A DNA stretch of 64,000 bases from Pseudomonas entomophila L48 (GTDB lineage: Bacteria; Pseudomonadota; Gammaproteobacteria; Pseudomonadales; Pseudomonadaceae), in contig NC_008027.1 of assembly GCF_000026105.1 (NCBI RefSeq), forward strand, positions 1,311,001-1,375,000, in the 5' to 3' direction. Both the position numbers and the translations under genes were made by a program. Positions within the stretch are counted from its first letter, which is position 1. Each line of letters begins with the position of its first letter. Below are positions 18,089-28,274 of this stretch, one piece after another. Under the pieces are notes generated by a model. It had not been told where the DNA came from and did no database searches. It worked only from the letters and a program-made list of their open reading frames with translations.

Positions 18089-18379
18089 ATGCGTATCGAC
18101 GGCTTTTCCTCACAGAGCTACCCCATCAAGCGCGCGCCGCGCAAGGCGTCGGTGCGTGACGAGGCCGTCGACGAAGCCGATGCCGAGATCATCGACGAAG
18201 TCGAGGTCCAGGTGGCCCGTAGCAAAAGCCGTGGCAGCAACCTGCCAGCCCGTCAGCAGGACCTGATCTTCCCCCGTGCCCGCGACCGCCGTACTTCCAC
18301 CGCCCTGGCCAGTTACCTGACCACCGCGGGCTTCACCGACTGGGAGATGGAAGTGCTGGGGCTGGACCTGTACATTTGA
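18089..18379 (+). CDS. Conserved hypothetical protein downstream of tsaB
   Basis: A 96-residue protein. The start at 18089 is preferred (MRIDGFSSQSYPIKRAPRK); an in-frame ATG at 18059 would add ten residues of unlikely sequence. It has a basic N terminus, an acidic middle (DEADAEIIDEVEVQV) and a C terminus DWEMEVLGLDLYI. There is no signal or membrane segment, and I do not recognise the family. The DUF72 gene starts 4 bp after its stop, so the two are probably co-transcribed. Confidence 0.75.
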   Translation: MRIDGFSSQSYPIKRAPRKASVRDEAVDEADAEIIDEVEVQVARSKSRGSNLPARQQDLIFPRARDRRTSTALASYLTTAGFTDWEMEVLGLDLYI

Positions 18380-18382
18380 TGG

Positions 18383-19252
18383 ATGATTCCATCACCCCTC
18401 CCTTACTACCTTGGTTGTCCGTCCTGGAGCGAAAACGCCTGGCGCGATTACCTGTACCCCACCGATTCCCGTCCCACTGAATTTCTCGGCCTGTACAGCC
18501 GGGTGTTCAATGCCGTCGAAGGCAACACCACCTTCTATGCCCGTCCCGCCCCCGCTACCGTGGAGCGCTGGGCCCAGGCCATGCCGCCCGGTTTTCGTTT
18601 TACCGCCAAGTTCCCCGGTGATGTCAGTCATGGGGGCGATCTGCGTGCCCAGCTCGACTCGGCTATCGACTTCACTCGCCTGATGGCGCCGTTGGGGCAG
18701 CGGGTATCGCCTTACTGGCTGCAGTTGCCCGCGCAGTTCGGTCCGGCGCGCATGGGTGAACTGGCCCATTTTCTCGACGAGATCGGTGTGCCGGTGGCCG
18801 TGGAGGTGCGCAACGATGCGTTCTTCGCCCGGGGCGAGGAAGAGCGTCAGCTCAACCGATTGCTGCATGAGCGTGGCGTCGAACGTATCTGCCTGGACCC
18901 ACGGGCCCTGTTCAGTTGCACTTCGCGTGATCCCGGCGTGTTGCATGCGCAGGCCAAGAAGCCCAAGGTACCGCCGCGCCCTTGCGCGTTCAGCCAGCAC
19001 CCGCAGGTGCGTTTCATCGGCCACCCTGAGCTGGCAGCCAATGAAACCTTCCTCACCCCTTGGGTCGACAAGGTCGCGGCCTGGATCGAGGAGGGTCGTA
19101 GCCCATACATGTTCCTGCATACTTCGGACAATCGCCTGGCCGCCGCCCTGGCGCAGCATTTCCACCAACGCCTGATGGCACGTCTGCCTGGGCTGGCTGC
19201 ATTGCCGGAATTGCCGCGTGCCCCCGAGGTCGAACAACTGGGGCTACTCTGA
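18383..19252 (+). CDS. DUF72 family protein (YecE-like)
   Basis: A 289-residue TIM-barrel-like protein. N-terminal YYLGCPSWSENAWRDYLYP and the following EGNTTFYARP region are the family hallmarks, together with FRFTAKFPGDVSH and VEVRNDAFF further on. No reaction has been established for the family; weak links to glycan or nucleic-acid processing have been suggested and are not visible here. It starts directly after the upstream stop with no clear Shine-Dalgarno, consistent with translational coupling. Confidence 0.85.
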   Translation: MIPSPLPYYLGCPSWSENAWRDYLYPTDSRPTEFLGLYSRVFNAVEGNTTFYARPAPATVERWAQAMPPGFRFTAKFPGDVSHGGDLRAQLDSAIDFTRLMAPLGQRVSPYWLQLPAQFGPARMGELAHFLDEIGVPVAVEVRNDAFFARGEEERQLNRLLHERGVERICLDPRALFSCTSRDPGVLHAQAKKPKVPPRPCAFSQHPQVRFIGHPELAANETFLTPWVDKVAAWIEEGRSPYMFLHTSDNRLAAALAQHFHQRLMARLPGLAALPELPRAPEVEQLGLL

Positions 19253-19282
19253 CCCCACTGTCCATATGCCGGAGGTTGACCC

Positions 19283-20113
19283 ATGGATGTGCAAACCCTG
19301 CGAGCCGAGGCCTTCAAGGCGCTGCATGAGCGTGATGGCGCCTTTGTCATCCCTAACCCGTGGGATGCCGGCTCCGCCAAGCTGCTGGCGAGCCTGGGCT
19401 TCGAGGCGCTGGCCAGCACCAGTGCGGGCCTGGCGTTCAGCCTGGGGCGGCCGGATGCGGAAGGCGCCCTGACCCTTGATGAAACCCTCGCTAACGCCCA
19501 GTCGATTGTCGACGCCACGCCTTTGCCGGTGGCGGCGGACCTGGAAAATGGCTTCGCCGACCTGCCCGAGGACTGCGCCCAGGCTATTCTGCGCGCTGCC
19601 GAGGTCGGCCTGGTTGGCGGATCGATCGAGGATGCCAGCGGCCGCAGCGATGTGCCCATCTATGACTTCGAGCTTTCCGTCGCCCGGGTGCGTGCCGCCG
19701 TGCAGGCCGCACGTAGCCTGTCATTCCCCTTTACCCTCTGTGCCCGCGCCGAAAATCTGCTGTATGGGCGTCTGGACCTGGACGACACCATCAAGCGTCT
19801 GCAGGCCTATGCCGAAGCCGGTGCCGATGTGTTGTACGCACCTGGCCTGCGCAGCGTCGATGAAATCCGCGCGGTGGTCCAGGCGGTGGCGCCGAAGCCG
19901 GTGAATGTGCTGATGGGCATGCCGGGTGTGGCGCTGAGCGTGAATCAGTTGCAGGACCTGGGGGTGCGGCGCATCAGCGTGGGTTCGTCACTGGCGCGCG
20001 CCGCATTGGGCGCATTCCAGCGCGCGGCGCAGGAAATCCACGAGCAGGGTACGTTTGCTTATGGTGAGCAGGCCTTGCCATTCGCCGAACTCAACGAACT
20101 GTTTCGCCGTTAA
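19283..20113 (+). CDS. Isocitrate lyase / PEP mutase superfamily protein
   Basis: A 276-residue enzyme of the PEP mutase/isocitrate lyase barrel superfamily. Motifs include VIPNPWDAGSAKLLASLGF, the metal-binding ADLENGF and the downstream GGSIEDASG. The Cys-bearing loop of true isocitrate lyases (KKCGH) is absent, so glyoxylate-shunt activity is not expected; likelier roles are carboxyphosphonate- or oxaloacetate-type C-C or C-P chemistry. GGAGG lies 8 bases before the ATG. It is separated by 30 bp from the DUF72 gene. Confidence 0.85.
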   Translation: MDVQTLRAEAFKALHERDGAFVIPNPWDAGSAKLLASLGFEALASTSAGLAFSLGRPDAEGALTLDETLANAQSIVDATPLPVAADLENGFADLPEDCAQAILRAAEVGLVGGSIEDASGRSDVPIYDFELSVARVRAAVQAARSLSFPFTLCARAENLLYGRLDLDDTIKRLQAYAEAGADVLYAPGLRSVDEIRAVVQAVAPKPVNVLMGMPGVALSVNQLQDLGVRRISVGSSLARAALGAFQRAAQEIHEQGTFAYGEQALPFAELNELFRR

Positions 20114-20124
20114 GGCAGTGGCGC

Positions 20125-21623
<1,499 letters not shown>

Positions 21624-21693
21624 GGCCTATGGAGCGGATTTTGATCGCGTGATGATGACACGAGGCAGGGCGGCAGCCTTGCAGTGTTCTCGA

Positions 21694-21828
21694 GATCGAG
21701 CGCCGCCCGTGCGGCGCATCGCGGATGAATCCGCTCCTACATCTGCTGCAACATGGCCGGCGCTATCGATGCTCCGCCTGCCTGTAGGCGCGGATTTATC
21801 CGCGATGCGCTGCGCGGCGGCGCTCGGT
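21694..21828. repeat. Inverted pair of long REP units
   Basis: Same class as 11375-11554: the left unit reads GATCGAGCGCCGCCCGTGCG onward to GGATGAATCCGCTCC, and an inverted copy begins GTAGGCGCGGATTTATCCGC near 21784. It lies between the convergent rsmJ and CopD-like genes. Confidence 0.88.
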
Positions 21829-21886
21829 CTCATAGACGCCCTATTTCTCCCGCTGAACAGCTTGAGAGGCCTGGCCAAACCCAGCC

Positions 21887-22351
21887 TCAAACCAGCACCC
21901 GCGACCCCGCCACCGCCACCACTAGAAGCCCAATCGCCAGGTTGACCCCAACCATCCGCCGAATCCGCCCCAGCACACCGGCTCCCGACGCCCAATCCTC
22001 AGCCTGCACAGCGGCCCGCAGCTCCGGCAGCAGCAACGACTGGATCCGCATGAACAAGGCGAACATAACGATCCCGCCACCGATCATCACCTGCACATAC
22101 CGCGGCGCCGTCTCGAAGCCGGCAAAGCGCAGGTGGATCATGCCCACTCCGCTGACAGCCAGCACCGCCACCGCCAGCCAGACCCATCTGAAGAAGCGCT
22201 GGAAAACTTCCACCCACAACCGCAGCCGCGCCGGCCCTTCGAGCGCGGCAACCGTGGCTGGGCGCAGTACCAGCCAGGCGAAGAACATACCGCCAACCCA
22301 GACCAGGGCGGCAAGCAAGTGCAAGGTGTAGGGCAGGGCAAAGGCGAGCAT
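21887..22351 (-). CDS. CopD-family integral membrane protein
   Basis: A 154-residue protein with four predicted transmembrane helices and a CopD-like core: YTLHLLAALVWVGGMFFAWL, with His and Trp in the first helix, and GMIHLRFAGFE later. CopD proteins are inner-membrane proteins tied to copper uptake or heme; this is a short single-domain form and copper function is inferred only. The start at 22351 is preferred because GGAG is 6 bases upstream; an ATG at 22363 is possible. It is divergent from dinG with 98 bp between. Confidence 0.75.
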   Translation of the reverse strand: MLAFALPYTLHLLAALVWVGGMFFAWLVLRPATVAALEGPARLRLWVEVFQRFFRWVWLAVAVLAVSGVGMIHLRFAGFETAPRYVQVMIGGGIVMFALFMRIQSLLLPELRAAVQAEDWASGAGVLGRIRRMVGVNLAIGLLVVAVAGSRVLV

Positions 22352-22412
22352 CCGGATCTCCATGCGGCACAAAGGGCAATAGCGGGGTATGATAGCCGGC
22401 CCATGCGAAACA

Positions 22413-22428
22413 CTGAAAATATATCCAG
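22413..22428 (+). promoter_or_regulatory. LexA-like box upstream of dinG
   Basis: CTGAAAATATATCCAG matches 13 of 16 positions of the E. coli-type LexA box CTGTATATATATACAG, with both CTG and CAG ends. It ends 21 bp before the dinG ATG, just downstream of a good -10 (TATGAT, 22388-22393). dinG is a known SOS gene in enterobacteria. Confidence 0.6.
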
Positions 22429-22449
22429 CCCTCCGGGCGCCTGCAGACC

Positions 22450-24594
22450 ATGATCAGCAACGAACTCAAAGCCACCATCCAGGGCGCCTATTCGCGTTTC
22501 CTCGAAGCCAAAAGCCTCAAGCCACGCTACGGCCAGCGCCTGATGATCGCCGAAGTCGCCAAGGTGCTCGGTGACATCGCCTGCGACGACGAAGGTCGCC
22601 GCGCCGGCGAGCCCGCCGTGGTGGCGGTGGAGGCCGGTACCGGTACCGGCAAGACGGTCGCCTACAGCCTGGCCGCGATTCCCGCCGCCAAGGCCGCCGG
22701 CAAGCGCCTGGTGATCGCCACCGCGACCGTGGCCTTGCAGGAACAGATCGTGTTCAAGGACCTGCCCGACCTGATGCGCAACAGCGGGCTGAACTTCAGC
22801 TTCGCCCTGGCCAAGGGCCGGGGGCGCTACCTGTGCCTGTCCAAACTCGACATCCTGCTGCAGGAAGGCCACGCGCAGTCGGCCACCGCCCAGCTGTTCG
22901 AGGAGGAAGGCTTTCACATCGAGGTCGACGAGCGCAGCCAGAAGCTGTTCAACAGCATGATCGAGAAGCTCGCCGGCAATCGTTGGGACGGCGATCGCGA
23001 CAGCTGGTCCGAAGCCATCGAGGACCAGGACTGGGCACGCCTGACCACCGACCACAGCCAGTGCACCGGCCGGCACTGCCCAAATTTCCAGCAGTGCGTG
23101 TTCTACAAGGCCCGCGAAGGCATGGGCAAGGTCGATGTGATCGTCACCAACCACGACATGGTCCTGGCCGACCTCGCGCTTGGCGGCGGCGCCGTATTGC
23201 CCGACCCGCGCGACACCGTGTACGTATTCGACGAAGGCCATCACCTGCCAGACAAGGCCATTGGCCATTTCGCCCACTATTCGCGCTTGCGCTCCACCGC
23301 CGACTGGCTGGAGCAGACCGCCAAGAACCTTACCAAGCTGCTGGCCCAGCACCCGTTGCCGGGCGATCTGGGCCGCTACATCGAGCAAGTGCCGGAACTG
23401 GCCCGTGAGGTGCGCACGCAGCAGCAGTTCATGTTCACCCTCTGTGAACAGGTTGCCGACTTCCGTGCCGGCGAAGACATGGAAGGGCGTGACCGCCCAC
23501 GCTACCGCTTCGAAGGCGGCGTGGTGCCCGAGCAGATCCGCGAGGTCGGCATCGAGCTGAAAAAGGGGTTCGCCCGCCTGAACGACCTGTTCACGCGCCT
23601 GGCCGACCTGCTCAAGGAAGGCATGGATGGCGAGAACAACATCGGCATCGCCAGCCACCAGGCCGAAGAGTGGTACCCACTGTTCGGCAGCCTGGTGACC
23701 CGCGCCCAAGGTAACTGGGAGCTGTGGACCGCTTTCACCGCCGAAGACCCGGAAGACAGCCCGCCCATGGCCCGCTGGCTCACCCTGGCCGAATCCGGTG
23801 CGCTGTTCGATATCGAGGTCAATGCCAGCCCGATCCTCGCCGCCGAGATGCTGCGCAAGAGCCTGTGGAACGTTGCCCACGGCGCCCTGGTCACCTCGGC
23901 TACGCTCACCGCCCTGGGCAAGTTCGACCGTTTCCGCATGCGTTCGGGCCTGCCGCGTGACGCCGTCACCTGCGTGGTGCCCAGCCCGTTCGTGCACGGT
24001 GACGCAGGCCTGCTGCGGGTGCCCGACCTGGGCGCCGACCCGCGTGACGCCACCGCCCATACGGCGGCGATCATTCGTGAACTGCCGAACATCGTCGAGG
24101 AGGCCCGTGGCGCTCTGGTGCTGTTTTCTTCGCGCAAGCAGATGCAGGACGTGTTCGACGGCCTGGACCGCGACTGGCGCAAGCTGGTGCTGATCCAGGG
24201 CAACCTTTCCAAGCAGGAAACACTCAACAAGCACAAGGCGCGGGTCGATGACGGCCAGCACAGCGTCCTGTTCGGTCTCGCCAGCTTCGCCGAAGGGGTC
24301 GACTTGCCGGGTGCCTATTGCGAGCACGTGGTCATCGCAAAGATTCCCTTCGCCGTGCCCGACGACCCGGTCGAGGCGGCCTTGGCCGAGTGGATCGAGG
24401 CCCGGGGCGGCAACCCGTTCATGGAGATCGCCGTGCCCGACGCCTCGCTGCGCCTGATCCAGGCCTGCGGCCGCCTGCTGCGCACCGAGCAGGACCGTGG
24501 CGTCATCACCTTGCTCGACCGGCGCCTGGTCACCCAGCGCTACGGCAAGGCTATCCTCAATGCACTCCCGCCCTTCCGGCGGGAAATCAGCTGA
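22450..24594 (+). CDS. dinG: ATP-dependent DNA helicase DinG
   Basis: A 714-residue superfamily 2, XPD-like 5'-3' helicase that unwinds R-loops and repair intermediates. Walker A is EAGTGTGKT near residue 65. The iron-sulfur cluster cysteines appear as LCLSKL and CTGRHCPNFQQC. The DEAH-type Walker B is FDEGHHLP. Helicase motifs near the C terminus include GLASFAEGVDLPG and QACGRLLRTEQDRG. Length is typical of DinG. A LexA-like site precedes it. Confidence 0.95.
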   Translation: MISNELKATIQGAYSRFLEAKSLKPRYGQRLMIAEVAKVLGDIACDDEGRRAGEPAVVAVEAGTGTGKTVAYSLAAIPAAKAAGKRLVIATATVALQEQIVFKDLPDLMRNSGLNFSFALAKGRGRYLCLSKLDILLQEGHAQSATAQLFEEEGFHIEVDERSQKLFNSMIEKLAGNRWDGDRDSWSEAIEDQDWARLTTDHSQCTGRHCPNFQQCVFYKAREGMGKVDVIVTNHDMVLADLALGGGAVLPDPRDTVYVFDEGHHLPDKAIGHFAHYSRLRSTADWLEQTAKNLTKLLAQHPLPGDLGRYIEQVPELAREVRTQQQFMFTLCEQVADFRAGEDMEGRDRPRYRFEGGVVPEQIREVGIELKKGFARLNDLFTRLADLLKEGMDGENNIGIASHQAEEWYPLFGSLVTRAQGNWELWTAFTAEDPEDSPPMARWLTLAESGALFDIEVNASPILAAEMLRKSLWNVAHGALVTSATLTALGKFDRFRMRSGLPRDAVTCVVPSPFVHGDAGLLRVPDLGADPRDATAHTAAIIRELPNIVEEARGALVLFSSRKQMQDVFDGLDRDWRKLVLIQGNLSKQETLNKHKARVDDGQHSVLFGLASFAEGVDLPGAYCEHVVIAKIPFAVPDDPVEAALAEWIEARGGNPFMEIAVPDASLRLIQACGRLLRTEQDRGVITLLDRRLVTQRYGKAILNALPPFRREIS

Positions 24595-24675
24595 CTGCCG
24601 GAGTATTACGCCCCGGCTCGTTGTCATAGATCCGATCGTGAGCCCAGCAGGGCTCTGAAGGAGAGCAACCGCCCC

Positions 24676-26895
24676 ATGATTCGCCGTACCCTGCCTGCCT
24701 TGTTTACCCTGTTGTTCAGTGCCCCTTTGCTGGCCGGGCAACAGACGCTGTTCAGTTTTGTCCGCCCTGCCTCGGTCGTGAACGTGACCACTCAGGACGC
24801 CGGGATGCCGCAATACAACGCGGAGCAGACAGCTGAAGGCGAGGCGTTGCGGCGGGTGGTGTTCAATCCGGTAGCGCAACCGACCCTGCGCCTGAGCCCC
24901 CAGAGCGGTGCCTGGGACTGGTCTGGCGTGCAGGCCCTCACCCTGCGCCTGCAAAGTGCCATGGACTGGGCACTGACCGTGGACGTGACCGTACAGAGCA
25001 GCGACGGGCGCACGCTCACCAGCCGCATCGACCTGCCGGCGGGGCCTGCGCAAACCGTGATGATTCCGCTCAAGGCCAGCTCGCCGCTGAGCCAGGGGAT
25101 GCGTGCCGGGCCTCCGATGCCCTGGGCCTTCGAAGGGCAACGCCTGCTGCTGACCAGCAGTGCGGGGGACACCGATCTCAAGCAGGTCACCTCGATCAGC
25201 CTGACCATCCCCAACCCCAAGGTGGCCCAGAGCCTGCTGATCGAAAAGGTCGGTTTGCAAGACGATGATTTGGCATTAAAGGCGGCCTACAGCGAGCTGA
25301 TCGACGTCTACGGCCAGTCCACCCGTGCGCGGTGGCCGGAGAAGATCGTCAGCGACGATCAGCTCAAGGCCGCCGACAACCGCGAGCAATCCATGCTCAA
25401 GCGCTGGCTGGCCGAGCGGGACAAGCAGGGCCTGGACCCTTACGGCGGCCTGCTGGCTGGGCCGGCGTTCGAGGCCAAGGGGTTCTTCCGCACCGAAAAG
25501 CGCGAAGGGCGCTGGTACCTGGTCACACCTGACGGTCACCCGTTCTACTCGCTGGGCGTCAATGCCGTTGCCGCCGACGGTGGCCGCACCTACGTGGCCG
25601 GTCGCGAGGGCATGTTCAGGGCGTTGCCGGGAGAGGGCGACGCATTCGCTGCTTACTATGGCGAGGGCAACAACGACGATGGCAATGCCTCGTCGCAGGG
25701 GCGCAACTTCAAGCAGGGGCGCTGGTTCGACTTCTATGCGGCCAATCTGCAACGCACCTATGGCCAACCCTGTGCACCAGGCGCCCCATGCCCGCCCCTG
25801 GCATTCGATGCGCAGCGCTGGCAGGGGCATACCCTCGACCGCCTGCAGGCTTGGGGCTTCAATACCCTCGGCAACTGGAGCGACCCAGCGTTCGCCCAGG
25901 TCAAACGCATGCCCTACACCCTGCCGCTGGCGATCGTCGGTGACTACGCCAGCATCAGCACCGGCATGGACTGGTGGGGGCGCATGCCCGACCCGTTCGA
26001 CCCACGCTTCGCCATGGCCACGGAGCGTGCCGTGGCCATCGCCGCCCGTGACCACCGCGACGACCCCTGGCTGATCGGCTATTTCGCCGACAACGAGCTG
26101 GCCTGGGCCGCGCCGGGTGATGACCCCAAAGCCCGGTATGGCCTGGCCTATGGCACTCTGCGCCTGACCACCGACGTGCCCGCCAAGCGCGCCTTCCTCA
26201 AGCAGTTGCGCGACAAGTACCGCAACCAGGCAGGGCTCTCCAAGGCCTGGGGTATCGAACTGACGGCCTGGGAGCTGATGGAAGACCCGGGTTTCGAAGC
26301 TCCGCTGCCCAACCCGGAACATCCGGAAATCGAGCGCGACTATCAGTACTTCCAGCAGGTGTTCGCCGAGACCTACTTCAAGACCATTTCCGATGCGCTG
26401 GAGTGGCATGCGCCCAACCACATGCTCCTGGGGGGGCGCTATGCGGTGAGCACACCCGAAGCCGTCAAGGCCTGCGCCGAGTTCTGCGATGTGCTGAGTT
26501 TCAACTTCTATACCCTCAAGCCCGAGGACGGTTACGACTTCGCCCGCCTGGCCGAGCTGGACAAGCCGGTACTGGTCTCGGAGTTCCAGTTCGGCTCCCG
26601 TGATCGTGGCCCGTTCTGGCCAGGGCCGGTGGAGGTTGCCCGTGAAGAGGACCGTGGCCCGGCCTATGCCAACTTCCTCAAGGCCGCCTTGGCCCAGCCG
26701 ATGATCGTGGGCGCACACTGGTTCCAGTACCTCGACCAACCCGCCAGTGGCCGCCTGCTTGATGGCGAGAACGGCCACCTGGGGCTGGTGGCGATCACCG
26801 ACGTGGCCTATCCGGGGTTTGTCGAGGCGGTACGCCGCAGCAACCTGCAGGCCATTGGTCAGTTGCGCGATGCGCTGGGCAAACCCAGCCAGTGA
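24676..26895 (+). CDS. Secreted GH50-like glycoside hydrolase (beta-agarase-related)
   Basis: A 739-residue protein with a Sec signal peptide (cleavage after LLAG or thereabouts). The N-terminal beta-rich carbohydrate-binding-like region (about 30-200) is followed by a TIM-barrel domain (about 270-720). Recognisable pieces are GRWYLVTPDGHPFYSLGVNA, YFADNELAW (likely acid/base Glu) and LVSEFQFGSRDRGPFW (likely nucleophile Glu). These resemble GH50 beta-agarases and their relatives. True agar degradation is not implied; the substrate is probably another galactan or an exopolysaccharide. AGGAG is upstream of the ATG. Confidence 0.78.
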   Translation: MIRRTLPALFTLLFSAPLLAGQQTLFSFVRPASVVNVTTQDAGMPQYNAEQTAEGEALRRVVFNPVAQPTLRLSPQSGAWDWSGVQALTLRLQSAMDWALTVDVTVQSSDGRTLTSRIDLPAGPAQTVMIPLKASSPLSQGMRAGPPMPWAFEGQRLLLTSSAGDTDLKQVTSISLTIPNPKVAQSLLIEKVGLQDDDLALKAAYSELIDVYGQSTRARWPEKIVSDDQLKAADNREQSMLKRWLAERDKQGLDPYGGLLAGPAFEAKGFFRTEKREGRWYLVTPDGHPFYSLGVNAVAADGGRTYVAGREGMFRALPGEGDAFAAYYGEGNNDDGNASSQGRNFKQGRWFDFYAANLQRTYGQPCAPGAPCPPLAFDAQRWQGHTLDRLQAWGFNTLGNWSDPAFAQVKRMPYTLPLAIVGDYASISTGMDWWGRMPDPFDPRFAMATERAVAIAARDHRDDPWLIGYFADNELAWAAPGDDPKARYGLAYGTLRLTTDVPAKRAFLKQLRDKYRNQAGLSKAWGIELTAWELMEDPGFEAPLPNPEHPEIERDYQYFQQVFAETYFKTISDALEWHAPNHMLLGGRYAVSTPEAVKACAEFCDVLSFNFYTLKPEDGYDFARLAELDKPVLVSEFQFGSRDRGPFWPGPVEVAREEDRGPAYANFLKAALAQPMIVGAHWFQYLDQPASGRLLDGENGHLGLVAITDVAYPGFVEAVRRSNLQAIGQLRDALGKPSQ

Positions 26896-27029
26896 GCGAG
26901 TCCGGGGGCGGCAGGCCCTCGGATTGTCGACTCTTCTTCACGACCATCCAGCCACATTCAGTTTGCAAAACGGCCAACTGCTGAAACAATGCACGCTTTT
27001 GCACGTTAGGTCGTACGGAGAGCAGTCGG

Positions 27030-28175
27030 GTGCAGATCCAGGGTCACTATGAGCTGAAGTTCGAGGCGGTGCGCGATGCCTTCGCCGCGTTGTTCGAGGA
27101 TCCCCAGGAGCGTGGTGCGGCGTTGTGCATCCAGGTTGGCGGTGAAACCGTGGTCGACCTGTGGGGCGGCAGCGCCGACAAGGACGGCCGCGAGGCGTGG
27201 CACAGCGATACCATCGCCAACCTGTTCTCCTGCACCAAGACCTTCACCGCCGTCACGGCATTGCAACTGGTAGGTGAGGGCAAGCTGGCCCTCGACGCGC
27301 CTGTTGCCCGCTACTGGCCGGAATTCGCCCAGGCTGGCAAACAGACCATCACCCTGCGCCAACTGCTCAGCCACCGCGCCGGCCTGCCGGCTATTCGCGA
27401 ACTGTTGCCGGCCGAGTCGTTGTACGACTGGCAGGCGATGGTCGATGCCCTGGCTGCCGAGACGCCTTGGTGGGCGCCGGGTACCGAGCATGGTTACGCC
27501 GCCATCACCTATGGCTGGTTGATCGGCGAACTGATTCGCCGCGCTGATGGCCGTGGCCCGGGCGAGTCCATCGTGGCCCGCACTGCCCGGCCATTGGGGC
27601 TGGACTTCCATGTCGGCCTGGCGGACGAAGAATTTCACCGCGTGGCACATATCGCCCGCGGCAAGGGCAACCCGGGCGACGCCGCCGCGCAGCGCCTGCT
27701 GCAAGTGACGATGCGCGAGCCCGAGGCACTGTCTACCCGTGCTTTCACCAACCCGCCGGCCATCCTGACCAGCACCAACAAGCCGGAGTGGCGGCGCATG
27801 CAGCAACCTGCGGCCAATGGCCATGGAAACGCACGCAGCCTCGCGGGTTTCTACGCCGGCTTGCTCGATGGCAGCCTGCTGGAGTCCGAACTGCTCGACG
27901 AACTGACCCGCGAACACAGCCTGGGCCAGGACCGTACCTTGCTGACCCAGACGCGTTTCGGCCTGGGATGCATGCTCGACCAGCCCGATGTGGCCAATGC
28001 CACCTTCGGCCTCGGCGGTCGCGCATTCGGCCATCCAGGCGCCGGTGGCTCGGTCGGGTTCGCCGACCCTGAACATGACGTAGCCTTCGGTTTCGTCACC
28101 AACACGCTTGGCCCTTACGTGCTGATGGACCCGCGCGCCCAACAACTGGTGCGTGTCCTTGGCAGTTGCCTTTGA
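27030..28175 (+). CDS. Serine hydrolase of the beta-lactamase/EstB family
   Basis: A 381-residue class C beta-lactamase-fold protein starting at GTG 27030 (GGAG about 10 bases upstream). The nucleophile motif is SCTK (SxxK) in NLFSCTKTFTAVTALQL, and the second motif is YAAITYGW (YxxxxYG region). The C-terminal HPGAGGS segment stands in for the KTG motif. There is no signal peptide, so a cytoplasmic esterase (EstB-like) is likelier than an antibiotic-resistance enzyme. It stands alone after the glycoside hydrolase gene. Confidence 0.85.
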   Translation: MQIQGHYELKFEAVRDAFAALFEDPQERGAALCIQVGGETVVDLWGGSADKDGREAWHSDTIANLFSCTKTFTAVTALQLVGEGKLALDAPVARYWPEFAQAGKQTITLRQLLSHRAGLPAIRELLPAESLYDWQAMVDALAAETPWWAPGTEHGYAAITYGWLIGELIRRADGRGPGESIVARTARPLGLDFHVGLADEEFHRVAHIARGKGNPGDAAAQRLLQVTMREPEALSTRAFTNPPAILTSTNKPEWRRMQQPAANGHGNARSLAGFYAGLLDGSLLESELLDELTREHSLGQDRTLLTQTRFGLGCMLDQPDVANATFGLGGRAFGHPGAGGSVGFADPEHDVAFGFVTNTLGPYVLMDPRAQQLVRVLGSCL

Positions 28176-28274
28176 TCGGGTAATGCGGGTATTGCCCGGA
28201 CCCTTTGACTATCCTCAATGCCAACGCCTGAAGTGTGTGGGCAAAATTTCTTTTAATTTCATGGTGTATCGCTG

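Noticed and set aside
22138..25260. Minus-strand ORF of 1040 codons opposite dinG
   Set aside because: Same codon-bias shadow; dinG is unambiguous on the plus strand.
27030..28175. Antibiotic-resistance beta-lactamase
   Set aside because: No signal peptide and EstB-type motifs; a cytoplasmic esterase is more likely.
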